Shown: positions 1 to 9,562 of the stretch, piece by piece
Layout of the letters: the number at the start of each line of letters is the position of its first letter
Numbering within the stretch: position 1 is the first letter of the stretch
Assembly (NCBI GenBank): GCA_021774795.1
Contig: JAJFIR010000014.1
Coordinates: forward strand, 62,001-126,000
DNA length: 64,000 bases
Source: Emcibacteraceae bacterium
GTDB lineage: Bacteria > Pseudomonadota > Alphaproteobacteria > Sphingomonadales > Emcibacteraceae
Reading direction: 5' to 3'
Made by a program: the position numbers and the translations under genes
The notes under the pieces: generated by a model
What the model saw: only the letters and a program-made list of their open reading frames with translations
Told to the model about the DNA's origin: nothing
Database searches by the model: none

Positions 1-118
1 GATATGGGGTAATTTTTTCATAAATATATATACCCGCACCCAGCATCAATAATGTGAGGCCAAAATGCGATATAAAGTAAGGAAATCCGCTCAAAAGAGT
101 ATCTAAAACAAGTTCCAT
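1..118 (-). CDS. DUF350 family membrane protein, N-terminal part (runs off window)
   Basis: The first 39 codons of a minus-strand gene are present; the rest lies before the window. The start ATG at 118 is preceded by a strong GGAGG ribosome binding site five bases away. The translation begins MELVLDTLLSGFPYF and continues into a hydrophobic segment (residues about 14-33) ending ITPY. This matches the start of DUF350 (YjfL-type) small multi-spanning inner-membrane proteins, whose function is unknown. The family call rests on the N-terminus only. Confidence 0.6.
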   Translation of the reverse strand, partial: MELVLDTLLSGFPYFISHFGLTLLMLGAGIYIYEKITPY

Positions 119-138
119 TATGCCTCCAGAATTTTTTA

Positions 139-155
139 ATATACTATCAGTATAT
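139..155. promoter_or_regulatory. Perfect short inverted repeat between divergent genes
   Basis: Seven-base arms ATATACT and AGTATAT are separated by ATC, in the 164-base gap between the DUF350 gene (minus) and the permease gene (plus). It lies just upstream of the DUF350 start. It could be an operator or part of an AT-rich promoter; nothing else in the sequence decides this. Confidence 0.3.
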
Positions 156-282
156 ATTCTACACGCAATCAAAATTTAGCCCTTATACTGTTTGGTAGAA
201 TGCAGATCCCCTGAGGCGAATAAATGCGGCTTGTGCCGCTAATCCCACCATGTTAGGATCGCCCTTCATAATCGGAAAAACT

Positions 283-1611
283 ATGATAAATAAGGGTAAA
301 TTCAGCGCGGCGACAGCGATGGCAATCGTCGTAGCCAACATGATCGGGACTGGCATTTTTACCAGCCTCGGCTTTCAACTGGCTGATATCCGTTCTGGTT
401 TTGTTATTATGACCTTATGGGGCCTTGGCGGTATAATGTCGCTTTGCGGTGCTCTTTGTTATGCAGAGCTGGGGGCCAGGCTACCCAGATCGGGCGGTGA
501 ATATAATTTTTTAGGTGAAATTTACCACCCCGCTGCGGGTTTTATTTCCGGATGGATTTCAGCAACTGTTGGCTTTGCGGCACCAACGGCCCTTGCCGCA
601 ATGACATTTGGCGCCTATCTTTCCTCTGTTTTTCCGGCCCTTAATCCTCTTTGGCTTGCGACGGTTTTAATTTTATCCATGACTTGGATTCATTCAACAA
701 GTCACAAAAATAGCGCTGATTTTCAAGGTTTTTTTACATCAGGTAAAATTCTTCTTATTGTAGCATTTTCCTTTTCCGCGCTATTTTTTGTGGGTGAGCC
801 GCAAGAAGTGAGCTTTATGCCAAAAGCATCTGATCTCTCCCTTTTCACTGGCGGTGCATTTGCCGTATCGCTCATCTATGTCGGTTATGCTTATACGGGT
901 TGGAACGCCGCAACATATCTCACCAGTGAAATCGAAAATCCGAAGAAAACATTACCTCGCGTTCTAATCGTTGGTACAGGCGTCGTCATGCTCTGTTATT
1001 TATTGCTGAATTACGTGTTTTTGACAGTTGCACCTATGGACGCGATGGCGGGCGAGCTGGAAATTGGTTATATCGCAGCCACCAGTGCTTTCGGCGATAT
1101 TGGCGGAACAATTATGGGGATTTCTTTGTCCTTGCTTCTCGTATCAACCGTTAGCGCAATGCTCGTTGCCGCTCCTCGCGTACTTCAAGTTTTAGGCGAA
1201 GATTACAGCCTCTTTAAAACATTAGCGAAGAAAAACAAACACGGCATTCCCGCGACTGCTATTTGGTTTCAATCCTTCATGGCCATCATCTTTCTCTGGA
1301 CAGCAACTTTCGAAAGTATATTGATTTTTTCCGGTGCCACCATGGCCCTAAATTCGTTCTTTGTGGTTTTCGGCGTATTCATCATCCGTAGAAAAGAGGA
1401 TCAAAATGAGGAAACCAGTTTTCTAGTGCCGTTATTTCCACTACCGCCAATTATATTTCTCATGATCACTGCAGTTACACTCGTCTATCTCACGCTTCAA
1501 AATACCGAAGAAATAGCGTTCAGTGCTGCGGTTATCATAATCGGTGCGGTAGGGTATTTTCTTACAAAAAAATATTCATTTCGCACCGACCTTAAAACTG
1601 AAACAAGTTAG
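283..1611 (+). CDS. APC-superfamily amino acid permease
   Basis: This is a polytopic membrane protein of about 440 residues with roughly 12 hydrophobic segments. The N-terminal motif VVANMIGTGIFTS is the conserved first transmembrane signature of amino acid-polyamine-organocation (APC) permeases, and GYAYTGWNAATY with SEIENPKKTLP matches the helix 6 region and the following loop. The protein should import an amino acid or related amine by proton or ion coupling; the substrate cannot be read from sequence. An in-frame ATG at 250 gives 11 extra residues but has no ribosome binding site. The ATG at 283 is preferred because it follows a weak GGAAAA and gives the usual short cytoplasmic N-terminus. 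It converges on the DUF805 gene. Confidence 0.85.
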   Translation: MINKGKFSAATAMAIVVANMIGTGIFTSLGFQLADIRSGFVIMTLWGLGGIMSLCGALCYAELGARLPRSGGEYNFLGEIYHPAAGFISGWISATVGFAAPTALAAMTFGAYLSSVFPALNPLWLATVLILSMTWIHSTSHKNSADFQGFFTSGKILLIVAFSFSALFFVGEPQEVSFMPKASDLSLFTGGAFAVSLIYVGYAYTGWNAATYLTSEIENPKKTLPRVLIVGTGVVMLCYLLLNYVFLTVAPMDAMAGELEIGYIAATSAFGDIGGTIMGISLSLLLVSTVSAMLVAAPRVLQVLGEDYSLFKTLAKKNKHGIPATAIWFQSFMAIIFLWTATFESILIFSGATMALNSFFVVFGVFIIRRKEDQNEETSFLVPLFPLPPIIFLMITAVTLVYLTLQNTEEIAFSAAVIIIGAVGYFLTKKYSFRTDLKTETS

Positions 1612-1639
1612 CCACTAAAAATTATCATTCGACCGATAT

Positions 1640-1984
1640 TTAATCTCCTACAGGCTTAGGGCCATATTGATTGTCTTCTTTACTTTCTTCAATGCAGAAA
1701 ATTATCATGACAATCAAACCTAATAAAGGAATGATACCTATTAATTGCCACCATCCGCTTCTGCCGGTGTCATGAAGACGTCTAGTCGTTATGCTAAGAG
1801 TTGGAAGTAACAAACCTAGACTATAAATTATTGAGACCATACCAGTGTGTAGAATTCCATTGGCAACTAAACAAGCCACATAAAAAATGAAGTAATATAA
1901 GATATACCTCCAAAATTCTTTTTTTGTGGTACGTCCTTCAAAATCCACATAATGTTTTTGAATCGGTCTAGTAAAATATTCCAT
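1640..1984 (-). CDS. DUF805 family inner-membrane protein
   Basis: This is a small membrane protein of 114 residues. It begins MEYFTRPIQKHYVDFEGR and has the DUF805 hallmarks: an F-x-GR-x(4)-FW motif, three or four hydrophobic segments, the RRLHDTGRSGWW motif in the second half, and an acidic tail ending YGPKP. The family (YhaH/YhaI type) has no established biochemical role. The open frame extends 17 codons upstream, but the ATG at 1984 is preferred because GAGGAAAAGGAA lies directly before it. It stands alone between the permease and rpsD. Confidence 0.85.
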   Translation of the reverse strand: MEYFTRPIQKHYVDFEGRTTKKEFWRYILYYFIFYVACLVANGILHTGMVSIIYSLGLLLPTLSITTRRLHDTGRSGWWQLIGIIPLLGLIVMIIFCIEESKEDNQYGPKPVGD

Positions 1985-2079
1985 TTCCTTTTCCTCGCCT
2001 AATATTAAGTATTCAATTAATGAAATAATAAGCACGAATTCAAGATTTTTTCAAGAGCAGGTAAATATTTGGCAATGAT

Positions 2080-2110
2080 AAAAAAAGCCGCTCAGAAAAA
2101 CAAAGCGGCT
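2080..2110 (-). terminator. Rho-independent terminator of rpsD
   Basis: Read on the minus strand, AGCCGCT (2110-2104), an 11-base loop, AGCGGCT (2092-2086) and a run of T residues follow the rpsD stop codon by about 24 bases. The perfect GC-rich 7-bp stem plus T tract is a standard intrinsic terminator. Confidence 0.85.
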
Positions 2111-2133
2111 CATATTAGAATTATGGAGTATTT

Positions 2134-2751
2134 TTAACGTGAATAAAATTCCACAACAAGGTTCGGTTCCATCACAACCGCGTAAGGTATTTCATCCAAT
2201 GAGGGAACACGAAGGAATGTTGCTTTCGTTCCGTCATTTTCAACCGTGATATATTCAGGATAATCACGTTCTGTTGACTGGATGCCCTGGATAACCATTG
2301 GAATTTGACGTGATTTTTCACGGATCTCAATAACATCTCCCACTTTAACAGAATAGCTTGGGATGTTCACTTTTTTACCGTTCACTGTAACGTGACCGTG
2401 GTTCACGAACTGACGAGCGGCAAATACGGTTGGTACGAACTTGGCACGGTAAACAACCGCATCAAGACGCGTTTCCAAAAGACCCACAAAAATCTCGCCC
2501 GTGTCACCGCGGCGGCGATCAGCTTCGGCAAAAATGCGTTTGAATTGTTTTTCTGTAAGATCACCGTAATAACCTTTAAGCTTCTGCTTGGCCATTAACT
2601 GGACACCATAGTCAGAAAGCTTGGAACGACGCCCTTGGCCATGTTGACCAGGACGATAATCGCGTGAATTTACCGGTGATTTTGGACGACCCCAAATGTT
2701 TTCACCCATGCGGCGGTCGATTTTATACTTAGCTTGTGTACGTTTAGTCAT
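2134..2751 (-). CDS. rpsD: 30S ribosomal protein S4
   Basis: This is a primary rRNA-binding protein of the small subunit, 205 residues, the usual length in alphaproteobacteria. It starts [18 protein letters not shown] and has the conserved N-terminal half followed by an S4 RNA-binding domain (about residues 94-155), including [14 protein letters not shown] and [14 protein letters not shown]. It is monocistronic here, with its own intrinsic terminator. It is separated from trmJ by 142 bases. Confidence 0.98.
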   Translation of the reverse strand: MTKRTQAKYKIDRRMGENIWGRPKSPVNSRDYRPGQHGQGRRSKLSDYGVQLMAKQKLKGYYGDLTEKQFKRIFAEADRRRGDTGEIFVGLLETRLDAVVYRAKFVPTVFAARQFVNHGHVTVNGKKVNIPSYSVKVGDVIEIREKSRQIPMVIQGIQSTERDYPEYITVENDGTKATFLRVPSLDEIPYAVVMEPNLVVEFYSR

Positions 2752-2893
2752 TTTTCAAATCGCTTCTTGTTTAGGATTATTAATAATATCAGCACCGTAA
2801 AGAACAATATGTGGTCCTCTACGCAACTTGAGACTCTCACTCAAGTCATTCGAGATGGGCGGAATATAGCCAAAACTGGGGCTATGTCAAACA

Positions 2894-3712
2894 TTATTGC
2901 GGGTTTTTCTTCTTATTTTTCGCAAGCTCCGCCTTTTCAGCAATCCAACCGGGTCCACCGCCTGTGGCAAGCGCCTTAATTACTCCGCGCATAGTACTTA
3001 TTTCTTCCTGCGTCAGTTCTGATCTGGTGAAGATATTACGGAGGTTTCTACGCATCAGTGACCGTCGTTGTTCGGCCCTGAAATATCCTGCTTCTTCCAG
3101 TTCTTCTTCCATATGATCAAATAATTTCTGAAGCTCCCCGGCGGTCGCGGGTGTGGTATCCTGTGTCGGGGTATAGCTTCCCGGGATATCGGTACCCGTT
3201 TGAAACCATTCGTATGATAAAAGCCCTACTGCCTGCGCCAAGTTAATTGATGCAAAACTCGGATTAAGCGGCACAGAAACAATCGCCGTTGATAAGGCAA
3301 TATCATCATTTTTAAGGCCTGCTTTTTCAGGGCCGAACAGTAAACCAACCTTCTTACCGGCGTTCACATAGCCCCACATCAAATTAGCGCAGTGTTTTGG
3401 GGTCACCACTTCTTTAATCATGTCCCGCGGTCGCGCCGTGGTCGCATAGACATATTCAAGGTCAGCGATGGCTTCCGCCGTGGTTGCATACACCCGCGCC
3501 TTTTCGAGAACGATATCAGCACCTGCGGCCGGTGCCACGGCCGCCTCATTCGGCCAGCCATCCCGAGGGGCGACTAATCTTAAATCAGTAAGCCCAAAAT
3601 TATACATGGCCCGCACCGCTTTGCCGATATTTTCCCCAAGTTGTGGCACAACAAGAATAATAGCAGGGCCTTGTTGAATCACAGACGGTTCCTTATGATT
3701 GGTCCCGGCCAT
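2894..3712 (-). CDS. trmJ: tRNA (cytidine/uridine-2'-O-)-methyltransferase, TrmJ-like
   Basis: This SPOUT-class RNA methyltransferase of 272 residues belongs to the TrmH/SpoU family. The N-terminus AIILVVPQLGENIGKAVRAM, the central LLFGPEKAGL and the C-terminal VPLNPSFASINLAQAV form the trefoil-knot S-adenosylmethionine site characteristic of TrmJ, which 2'-O-methylates position 32 of tRNAs. The ATG at 3712 lies two bases after the cysS stop codon. A TTG at 3724 in the same frame would overlap cysS and is less likely. It is the last gene of the nadE-gltX-cysS-trmJ run. The target nucleotide is assigned by family, not shown here. Confidence 0.88.
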   Translation of the reverse strand: MAGTNHKEPSVIQQGPAIILVVPQLGENIGKAVRAMYNFGLTDLRLVAPRDGWPNEAAVAPAAGADIVLEKARVYATTAEAIADLEYVYATTARPRDMIKEVVTPKHCANLMWGYVNAGKKVGLLFGPEKAGLKNDDIALSTAIVSVPLNPSFASINLAQAVGLLSYEWFQTGTDIPGSYTPTQDTTPATAGELQKLFDHMEEELEEAGYFRAEQRRSLMRRNLRNIFTRSELTQEEISTMRGVIKALATGGGPGWIAEKAELAKNKKKNPQ

Positions 3713-3714
3713 CG

Positions 3715-5070
3715 TTATTCCCAATCGGTGGTGCCATCAGGCTTATCATGAAGTTTAATACCTAACATTGCAAGATCAGCTCGAATCTCATCCGCGCGTG
3801 CAAAATGTTTTATTCTTTCTTCCTTTGATTCTGCCAATTTCCCTTTATTTTTGGCTTCAGCACGTTCAGAAACCAAAGCTATTATATCAGTATGAGCCAA
3901 ATTTATACCAACCGAACCAGGGTTAGAAAATTCACGCTCCAAGAGACCGAGCATTCTTGCGGAAGCTAATAATTCGCCTTTTCTATTCTCATCCTTTGAT
4001 AACTGATGCAACTCCATAATAGCTTTCGGTGTATTAAGGTCGTTTCGTAATGATTCTAGAACTTCTGAAGCTGGCTTAGTAGCTTCTATACCTTCAGTAA
4101 GTTTATACCATTTTCCAAGTTGTTTATTCGCTTGCAATATACCGTCCCGGCTAAAATCTACCGGCTGCCTATAGTGTGCCGTGAGCAAACACATACGGAT
4201 CGCCTCCCCTAATCTCGGGAATTCTTCCAGTAATTCATGAACGGTCACATAATTACCAAGTGATTTTGACATCTTTTCACCGTCGACCGTCAAATAACCA
4301 TTATGCATCCAATGGTTCGCTAGGGCCGCACCACCGTGCGAACATTTGCTTTGGGCAATTTCATTTTCATGATGCGGGAATATCAAATCAAGCCCGCCAC
4401 CGTGAATGTCGATGGTATTGCCGAAATTCTTTTCGATCATCGCCGAACATTCGGTGTGCCATCCTGGGCGGCCACGCCCCCATGGGCTATCCCATCCCGG
4501 TTGATCAGCGGTTGATGGCTTCCACAGCACAAAATCCGGTGCTTCCTTCTTGTAACTTGCTACATCAACCCGCGCCCCGGCCAGCAGGTCTTCTACCGTA
4601 CGACCAGAAAGTTCACCGTAATCTTTCATGGTAGAAACCTGAAAAAGCACATGATCGTCAGCTTCGTAGGCATGGCCTTTTTCAATGAGATCAGAAATTA
4701 GGGTTATCATATCTTCAACATACTCAGTAGCCTTGGGGGTGATGTCCGGCATTTCTGCGTTTAATGCGGCCATATCTTCTTCATAGTGGCGTGTATATTT
4801 GTTGGTTATCTCGGCGATATCGCCGCCAGCAGCAGCTTCGATGATTTTATCATCAATATCGGTAATATTGCGGGCATAGGTAAGTTTCCTGTAGTCATGC
4901 CTAAGCAACCTCGCCAGCGTATCAAAAACAACAACGGGACGCGCGTTACCCACATGGGCAAAATCATATACCGTCGGCCCGCATACATACATGGTGATGT
5001 GGTTTGGGTTTATCGGTTTAAACTCTTCCTTTTTATTGGTGAGCGTATTATATATTTTAAGTTTGCTCAT
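3715..5070 (-). CDS. cysS: Cysteinyl-tRNA synthetase
   Basis: This class I aminoacyl-tRNA synthetase of 451 residues charges tRNA-Cys. The CysRS start MYVCGPTVYD contains the first zinc-ligand cysteine and is followed by the HIGH-type motif HVGNARP. GWHTECSAM and HHENEIAQS supply the remaining zinc-site residues. The KMSKS loop reads GEKMSKSLGNYVT. The C-terminal region is normal in length. The start is four bases from the gltX stop, consistent with one operon. Confidence 0.97.
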   Translation of the reverse strand: MSKLKIYNTLTNKKEEFKPINPNHITMYVCGPTVYDFAHVGNARPVVVFDTLARLLRHDYRKLTYARNITDIDDKIIEAAAGGDIAEITNKYTRHYEEDMAALNAEMPDITPKATEYVEDMITLISDLIEKGHAYEADDHVLFQVSTMKDYGELSGRTVEDLLAGARVDVASYKKEAPDFVLWKPSTADQPGWDSPWGRGRPGWHTECSAMIEKNFGNTIDIHGGGLDLIFPHHENEIAQSKCSHGGAALANHWMHNGYLTVDGEKMSKSLGNYVTVHELLEEFPRLGEAIRMCLLTAHYRQPVDFSRDGILQANKQLGKWYKLTEGIEATKPASEVLESLRNDLNTPKAIMELHQLSKDENRKGELLASARMLGLLEREFSNPGSVGINLAHTDIIALVSERAEAKNKGKLAESKEERIKHFARADEIRADLAMLGIKLHDKPDGTTDWE

Positions 5071-5073
5071 TTT

Positions 5074-6408
5074 TTATGCTTTTTCACCACTTAACCTTGC
5101 TCTTACACGTGTTTCACCAATAAGAGGAAGTAACGATCCCATTTCCGGGCCATGTTGAAGTCCGGTAACCGCTTGGCGCAACGGCATAAAGAGCTCTCTA
5201 CCTTTTGCGCCGGTTTCTTCCTTCACCGCCGTCGTCCATGCTTTCCATGTTGTTTCGTCCCAATTACCTTGCGGCAGTAATTCGCCGGCCTTCGCAATGA
5301 AATCCGCGTTACCAATAACCGGGGTTATTGGCCCACTAACAATGGTCAGCCATTCATCCACATCGGAAAGTTTTTTAATATTTGCCCGCGCTACATTCCA
5401 GAATTTTTCAGTCGCCCCTTCGGGCAGGCGGTCTTTTACCGCGTCATATTCCGTCACATGCAAAATTTTCGCGTTTAATATTTCCAGATCATGGGGGTCA
5501 AATTTGGCCGTGGCGCGGCTGAACTTTGAAAAATCAAATCCGTCTATAAGTGATTCAATTGATGTGAACGGCTCGATCGGGTCCGATGACCCGATACGCG
5601 CCAGCAAGCTTACGATGCTTAATGCTTCAAGTCCGTCTTTCTCGCGGTATGATTTAATGCTCGCAGTACCAAGCCGTTTTGAAAGCCCCTCACCCGCAGC
5701 ACCGGTTAACAATGAAAAATGCGCCATGTCGGGTGCTTTCGCTCCGAGTGCCTCAAATATTTGTGTCTGCACCGCGCTGTTGGCTGAATGATCCTCGCCG
5801 CGCATGACGTGGGTAATGCCAAATTCAATATCGTCGACGACAGACGGCAGCGTATATAAATACGTGCCGTCACCCCGCACCAATATCGGATCACTAAGCG
5901 CGGCAATATCAAAACTTTGGTGGCCTTTTACGTGATCTTCCCATTCTACACGCGCCGGAATATTTAGCTTAAACCGCCAATGCGGTGTGCGGCCCTCCGC
6001 CTCATATTTCGTTTTTTCCGCGTCAGATATGTTTAATCCCGCGCGGTCATATAACGGCGGCTTTCCTTGACCAAGCTGTATTTTTCTTTTTATATCAAGT
6101 TCTTGTGACGTTTCATAACAAGGGTAAAGCCGGCCATCACTTTTTAATTTCTCAACGGCCGCGTCATAACTGGCAAAGCGTTCCGATTGTTTCGCGGTTT
6201 CGTCCCAATTGAGGCCAAGCCACCGTAAATCTTCTTTAAGGCCTTCTTCATATTCTTTTGTCGATCGCTCCAAATCCGTATCATCAATACGAAGAAAGAA
6301 TACGCCACCCATTTTACGGGCATAAAGCCAGTTTGAAATTGCGGTTCTAACGTTTCCCACATGAAGTAACCCCGTTGGGCTTGGGGCAAATCTTACTTTT
6401 ACGGACAT
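5074..6408 (-). CDS. gltX: Glutamyl-tRNA synthetase
   Basis: This class I synthetase of 444 residues begins MSVKVRFAPSPTGLLHVG, the canonical N-terminus, with the HIGH-type motif HVGN. The KMSKS-type loop is GLSKRLGTAS, and there is no zinc-binding cysteine cluster in the insert. Many alphaproteobacteria carry two GluRS paralogues, one of which also charges tRNA-Gln before amidation; this shorter form could be either, which the sequence does not decide. The open frame extends 24 codons upstream into nadE, but the ATG at 6408 follows TAGGAAA and starts exactly at the conserved domain. Confidence 0.95.
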   Translation of the reverse strand: MSVKVRFAPSPTGLLHVGNVRTAISNWLYARKMGGVFFLRIDDTDLERSTKEYEEGLKEDLRWLGLNWDETAKQSERFASYDAAVEKLKSDGRLYPCYETSQELDIKRKIQLGQGKPPLYDRAGLNISDAEKTKYEAEGRTPHWRFKLNIPARVEWEDHVKGHQSFDIAALSDPILVRGDGTYLYTLPSVVDDIEFGITHVMRGEDHSANSAVQTQIFEALGAKAPDMAHFSLLTGAAGEGLSKRLGTASIKSYREKDGLEALSIVSLLARIGSSDPIEPFTSIESLIDGFDFSKFSRATAKFDPHDLEILNAKILHVTEYDAVKDRLPEGATEKFWNVARANIKKLSDVDEWLTIVSGPITPVIGNADFIAKAGELLPQGNWDETTWKAWTTAVKEETGAKGRELFMPLRQAVTGLQHGPEMGSLLPLIGETRVRARLSGEKA

Positions 6409-6421
6409 TATTATTTTTTTC

Positions 6422-8083
6422 CTATTTGTCTTGTTTATCTCTATATCTGTTGGTAATTGGATATCGGCGATCACGGCCAAAATTCTTGGTCGATATCTTC
6501 ACACCCGGCGGTGCCTGCCTGCGTTTATATTCAGCGATGTATAACAGATGTTGAATACGCGCAACTGTTTCTGCATCATGGCCCCTTTTAACAATATCGC
6601 GTTTCGGCATCTCATGCTCAATTAAACATTGCAAAACATCATCGAGCTGCTCGTAAGGTGGCAGGCTGTCTTCATCTTTTTGATCGGGGCGAAGTTCCGC
6701 AGTTGGCGGCTTATCGATGATGTTAACCGGCATAATCTCTCCCCGTGGGCCAAGCCCGCCAAGCGGATGGTTTTCATTTCGCCAGCGGCTAAGCGCAAAC
6801 ACATCAAGCTTATAAATATCCTTAAGCGCGTTATACCCACCGCACATATCACCATAAATTGTTGCGTAACCCACTGACATTTCAGACTTGTTTCCGGTTG
6901 TCAGAACCATTTTCCCGTGCTTGTTGCTAAGTGCCATCAATATGACGGCGCGAATACGCGATTGCAGGTTTTCTTCAGTTAAATCTTCTTCCGTTCCCGC
7001 AAAAGCCCCTGCAAGCATTCTGCCAAACGCATTTACCCCATCGTTAATAGGAATATTATCAATCGCGCACCCCATCATCTGCGCCGCGTCCACCGCATCC
7101 AATAGGCTTTCCTCGCTGGTATATTTTGACGGCATCATCACCAATTGAACCCTATCTGCACCAAGGGCATCAACCGCTATTATTGCGCTTAAAGCACTAT
7201 CAATACCGCCAGACATGCCAATGATTACACCGGGGAAATGGTTTTTATTCACATAATCACGCACGCCGATCATCGCCGCCAGATAAATATCGGTCATTCG
7301 GTCGTTTTTTAACGCGACATCGTCCGCACTGCAAACCCAATGGTTACCTTCTTTTGTCCAGTCGGTTATGGTAAGTTGTTCCTGAAAGGCGGTTTGGCGC
7401 ATGATGATTTCACCATGTCGGTCCATAACAAAGGCCTCACCGTCAAAAACAAGTTCATCCTGTCCACCGAACTGATTTGTGTAAATAAGCGATAGACCGG
7501 ATTGCTCAACCCTCTCTTTTGCATTTTGAAAGCGGTCCCGGTATTTTATTTCTTCATAAGGTGAACCGTTAAGTGACACCAATATATCACTATGTTTATC
7601 AGCAAGGTGCTGCGTTACTTCCTCCCACCACAAATCTTCACATGTGAGCACACCAAGCTTAACCCCCTTAAAATCAATAGGTTCCGGGCATTCCCCACGA
7701 GAAAAAACCCTCTTTTCATCAAACACACCATAATTCGGAAGGTCACGTTTATGACGAATAGCGGCTATTGTTCCGTTATCAAGCAACAATGAACTATTAT
7801 ATAATTTTCCGCCTTCAACCCAGCATGACCCGATAAGCATTGCCGGCCCGCCGTGCTTTGTTACAGTCGCAAGTTCCACGGCTTTGTCCATAGCGTCCCG
7901 CTGAAAGGCAGGTTTTAATACTAAATCTTCAGGGGGATAACCTATTAGAGTCAGTTCGCTATAGATAACAATATCAGCATCAGTGGCCTTTGCGCGTATC
8001 TCTAAAATACGCGCAGCATTGCCGTCAATATCCCCTAAAGTAGGGTTTATGGTCGCTAATGCGATCTTTAATGCACTGGTCAT
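6422..8083 (-). CDS. nadE: Glutamine-dependent NAD+ synthetase
   Basis: This two-domain enzyme of 553 residues converts nicotinate adenine dinucleotide to NAD+ with ammonia from glutamine. The N-terminal nitrilase-type glutaminase domain shows the Glu-Lys-Cys triad at E43 (YSELTLIGYPPEDL), K112 (HKRDLPNYGVFDE) and C148 (LTCEDLWWEE). The C-terminal synthetase domain has the ATP-pyrophosphatase loop GMSGGIDSALS and a GNKSEMSVGYATIYGD segment. It heads the gltX-cysS-trmJ run with a 13-base gap to gltX. The call is secure. Confidence 0.97.
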   Translation of the reverse strand: MTSALKIALATINPTLGDIDGNAARILEIRAKATDADIVIYSELTLIGYPPEDLVLKPAFQRDAMDKAVELATVTKHGGPAMLIGSCWVEGGKLYNSSLLLDNGTIAAIRHKRDLPNYGVFDEKRVFSRGECPEPIDFKGVKLGVLTCEDLWWEEVTQHLADKHSDILVSLNGSPYEEIKYRDRFQNAKERVEQSGLSLIYTNQFGGQDELVFDGEAFVMDRHGEIIMRQTAFQEQLTITDWTKEGNHWVCSADDVALKNDRMTDIYLAAMIGVRDYVNKNHFPGVIIGMSGGIDSALSAIIAVDALGADRVQLVMMPSKYTSEESLLDAVDAAQMMGCAIDNIPINDGVNAFGRMLAGAFAGTEEDLTEENLQSRIRAVILMALSNKHGKMVLTTGNKSEMSVGYATIYGDMCGGYNALKDIYKLDVFALSRWRNENHPLGGLGPRGEIMPVNIIDKPPTAELRPDQKDEDSLPPYEQLDDVLQCLIEHEMPKRDIVKRGHDAETVARIQHLLYIAEYKRRQAPPGVKISTKNFGRDRRYPITNRYRDKQDK

Positions 8084-8110
8084 CTATCATTTTGGCCCTT
8101 ATGGTCAATT

Positions 8111-9496
8111 TTAATTGGCTGCTGCCGCTTTTAATTCTTTTGCACGTTCATCACGTTCTTCTTTAAGACTTTCAGCAATTAAAAACGCAAGTTCCAAACT
8201 CTGACTGGCGTTTAAGCGCGGGTCGCAGTGTGTGCGGTAACGGTCCGCCAGTTTTTCTTCGGTTATCGCCTCTGCGCCTCCGGTGCATTCGGTAACATCT
8301 TGACCCGTCAATTCAAAATGAACCCCGCCTGCATAGGTACCCATGCCGCGGTGAATTCTGAAAAAGCGTCTTATTTCCGTAAGTACGTCTTCGAATGGTC
8401 TTGTTTTAAAGCCGTTTGACGCAGATATTGTGTTGCCATGCATGGGGTCCGACGACCAAACAACCTTCCGGCCCTCTTCTTCAATACGCTGAATAACCCC
8501 GGGCAGCTTATCTTCAATTATGCCAGCACCCATGCGACAAATAAGCGTGATACGTCCCGCTTCATCCGTCGGATTTAGTACATCAATTATCTTAACAAGG
8601 TCATCCAGATCAGTAGTTGGTCCCACTTTGATACCAAGCGGGTTACCAATGCCACGGATAAATTCAACATGCGCTTCACCCAAAATACGGGTACGGTCGC
8701 CAATCCAAAGCATATGACCGGATGTGTCATACCAATCACCGCTCAAACTATCCACACGTGTCAAGGCTTCTTCGTACCTGAGAAGTAAAGATTCGTGCGA
8801 TGTATAAAAATCCGTTCCATACAGTGCTTCACTGTTGGGATTAATGCCGCACGCCTCCATAAAGGCCATAGCTTCATCAATTCGGTCAGCCAAATCCTGA
8901 TATTTTTCTACGGCATCGCCGCCACCGACGAAATCAAGGTTCCATTGATGCACTTTTTTAAGGTTGGCGTACCCTCCCTGGGCAAATGCTCGAAGAAGAT
9001 TTAATGTTGATGCAGCCTGATGATAACCCTTCATCATACGCTCAGGATCGGGAACACGGGACTTTTCATCAAACTCAATACCGTTGATGTTGTCGCCGCG
9101 ATAACTCGGCAGGGTCACATCTCCCTGTGTTTCACTATCGGAACTTCTTGGCTTGGCATATTGTCCTGCCATGCGTCCTACCTTTACGATCGGGCATGCC
9201 GCCGCGAAAGTAAGCGCCACTGACATTTGAAGAAGCACGCGGAATGTATCACGGATTTTATCTGCATGAAATTCTGCAAAACTTTCGGCACAATCACCGC
9301 CTTGAAGCAAAAATGCGTTACCATTGGCCACATCACCAAGCTGTGTTTTTAGGCGGCGGGCCTCGCCAGCAAATACAAGCGGCGGAAGGTTTCTTAATTC
9401 AGCTTCCACTGCTTCTAATTTTTCTGCATCCGGATAGGTCGGCACTTGCCTGATCGGCATCGATCTCCAACTACCCGGACTCCAGTTCTTCGTCAT
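8111..9496 (-). CDS. Class II 3-deoxy-7-phosphoheptulonate (DAHP) synthase
   Basis: This enzyme condenses phosphoenolpyruvate and erythrose 4-phosphate in the first step of the shikimate pathway. The 461-residue sequence has the class II (plant- and actinobacteria-like) features: an N-terminal W-SPGSWR stretch, [44 protein letters not shown] and SDPMHGNT. It is unrelated to the E. coli AroFGH class. The ATG at 9496 follows GGAAGAA; an ATG four codons upstream is possible but overlaps that site. It lies downstream of gor in the same direction. Confidence 0.95.
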   Translation of the reverse strand: MTKNWSPGSWRSMPIRQVPTYPDAEKLEAVEAELRNLPPLVFAGEARRLKTQLGDVANGNAFLLQGGDCAESFAEFHADKIRDTFRVLLQMSVALTFAAACPIVKVGRMAGQYAKPRSSDSETQGDVTLPSYRGDNINGIEFDEKSRVPDPERMMKGYHQAASTLNLLRAFAQGGYANLKKVHQWNLDFVGGGDAVEKYQDLADRIDEAMAFMEACGINPNSEALYGTDFYTSHESLLLRYEEALTRVDSLSGDWYDTSGHMLWIGDRTRILGEAHVEFIRGIGNPLGIKVGPTTDLDDLVKIIDVLNPTDEAGRITLICRMGAGIIEDKLPGVIQRIEEEGRKVVWSSDPMHGNTISASNGFKTRPFEDVLTEIRRFFRIHRGMGTYAGGVHFELTGQDVTECTGGAEAITEEKLADRYRTHCDPRLNASQSLELAFLIAESLKEERDERAKELKAAAAN

Positions 9497-9562
9497 CAGT
9501 TCTTCCAATTATTTTCTTTTACCTTAGCTTTCTATAAGACTTTTACGCCCATAAGGAAAGCA

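Noticed and set aside
226-239. Small hairpin GCGGC-TTGT-GCCGC before the permease gene.
   Set aside because: Five base pairs without a T run just ahead of the start; too weak to call an attenuator or riboswitch.
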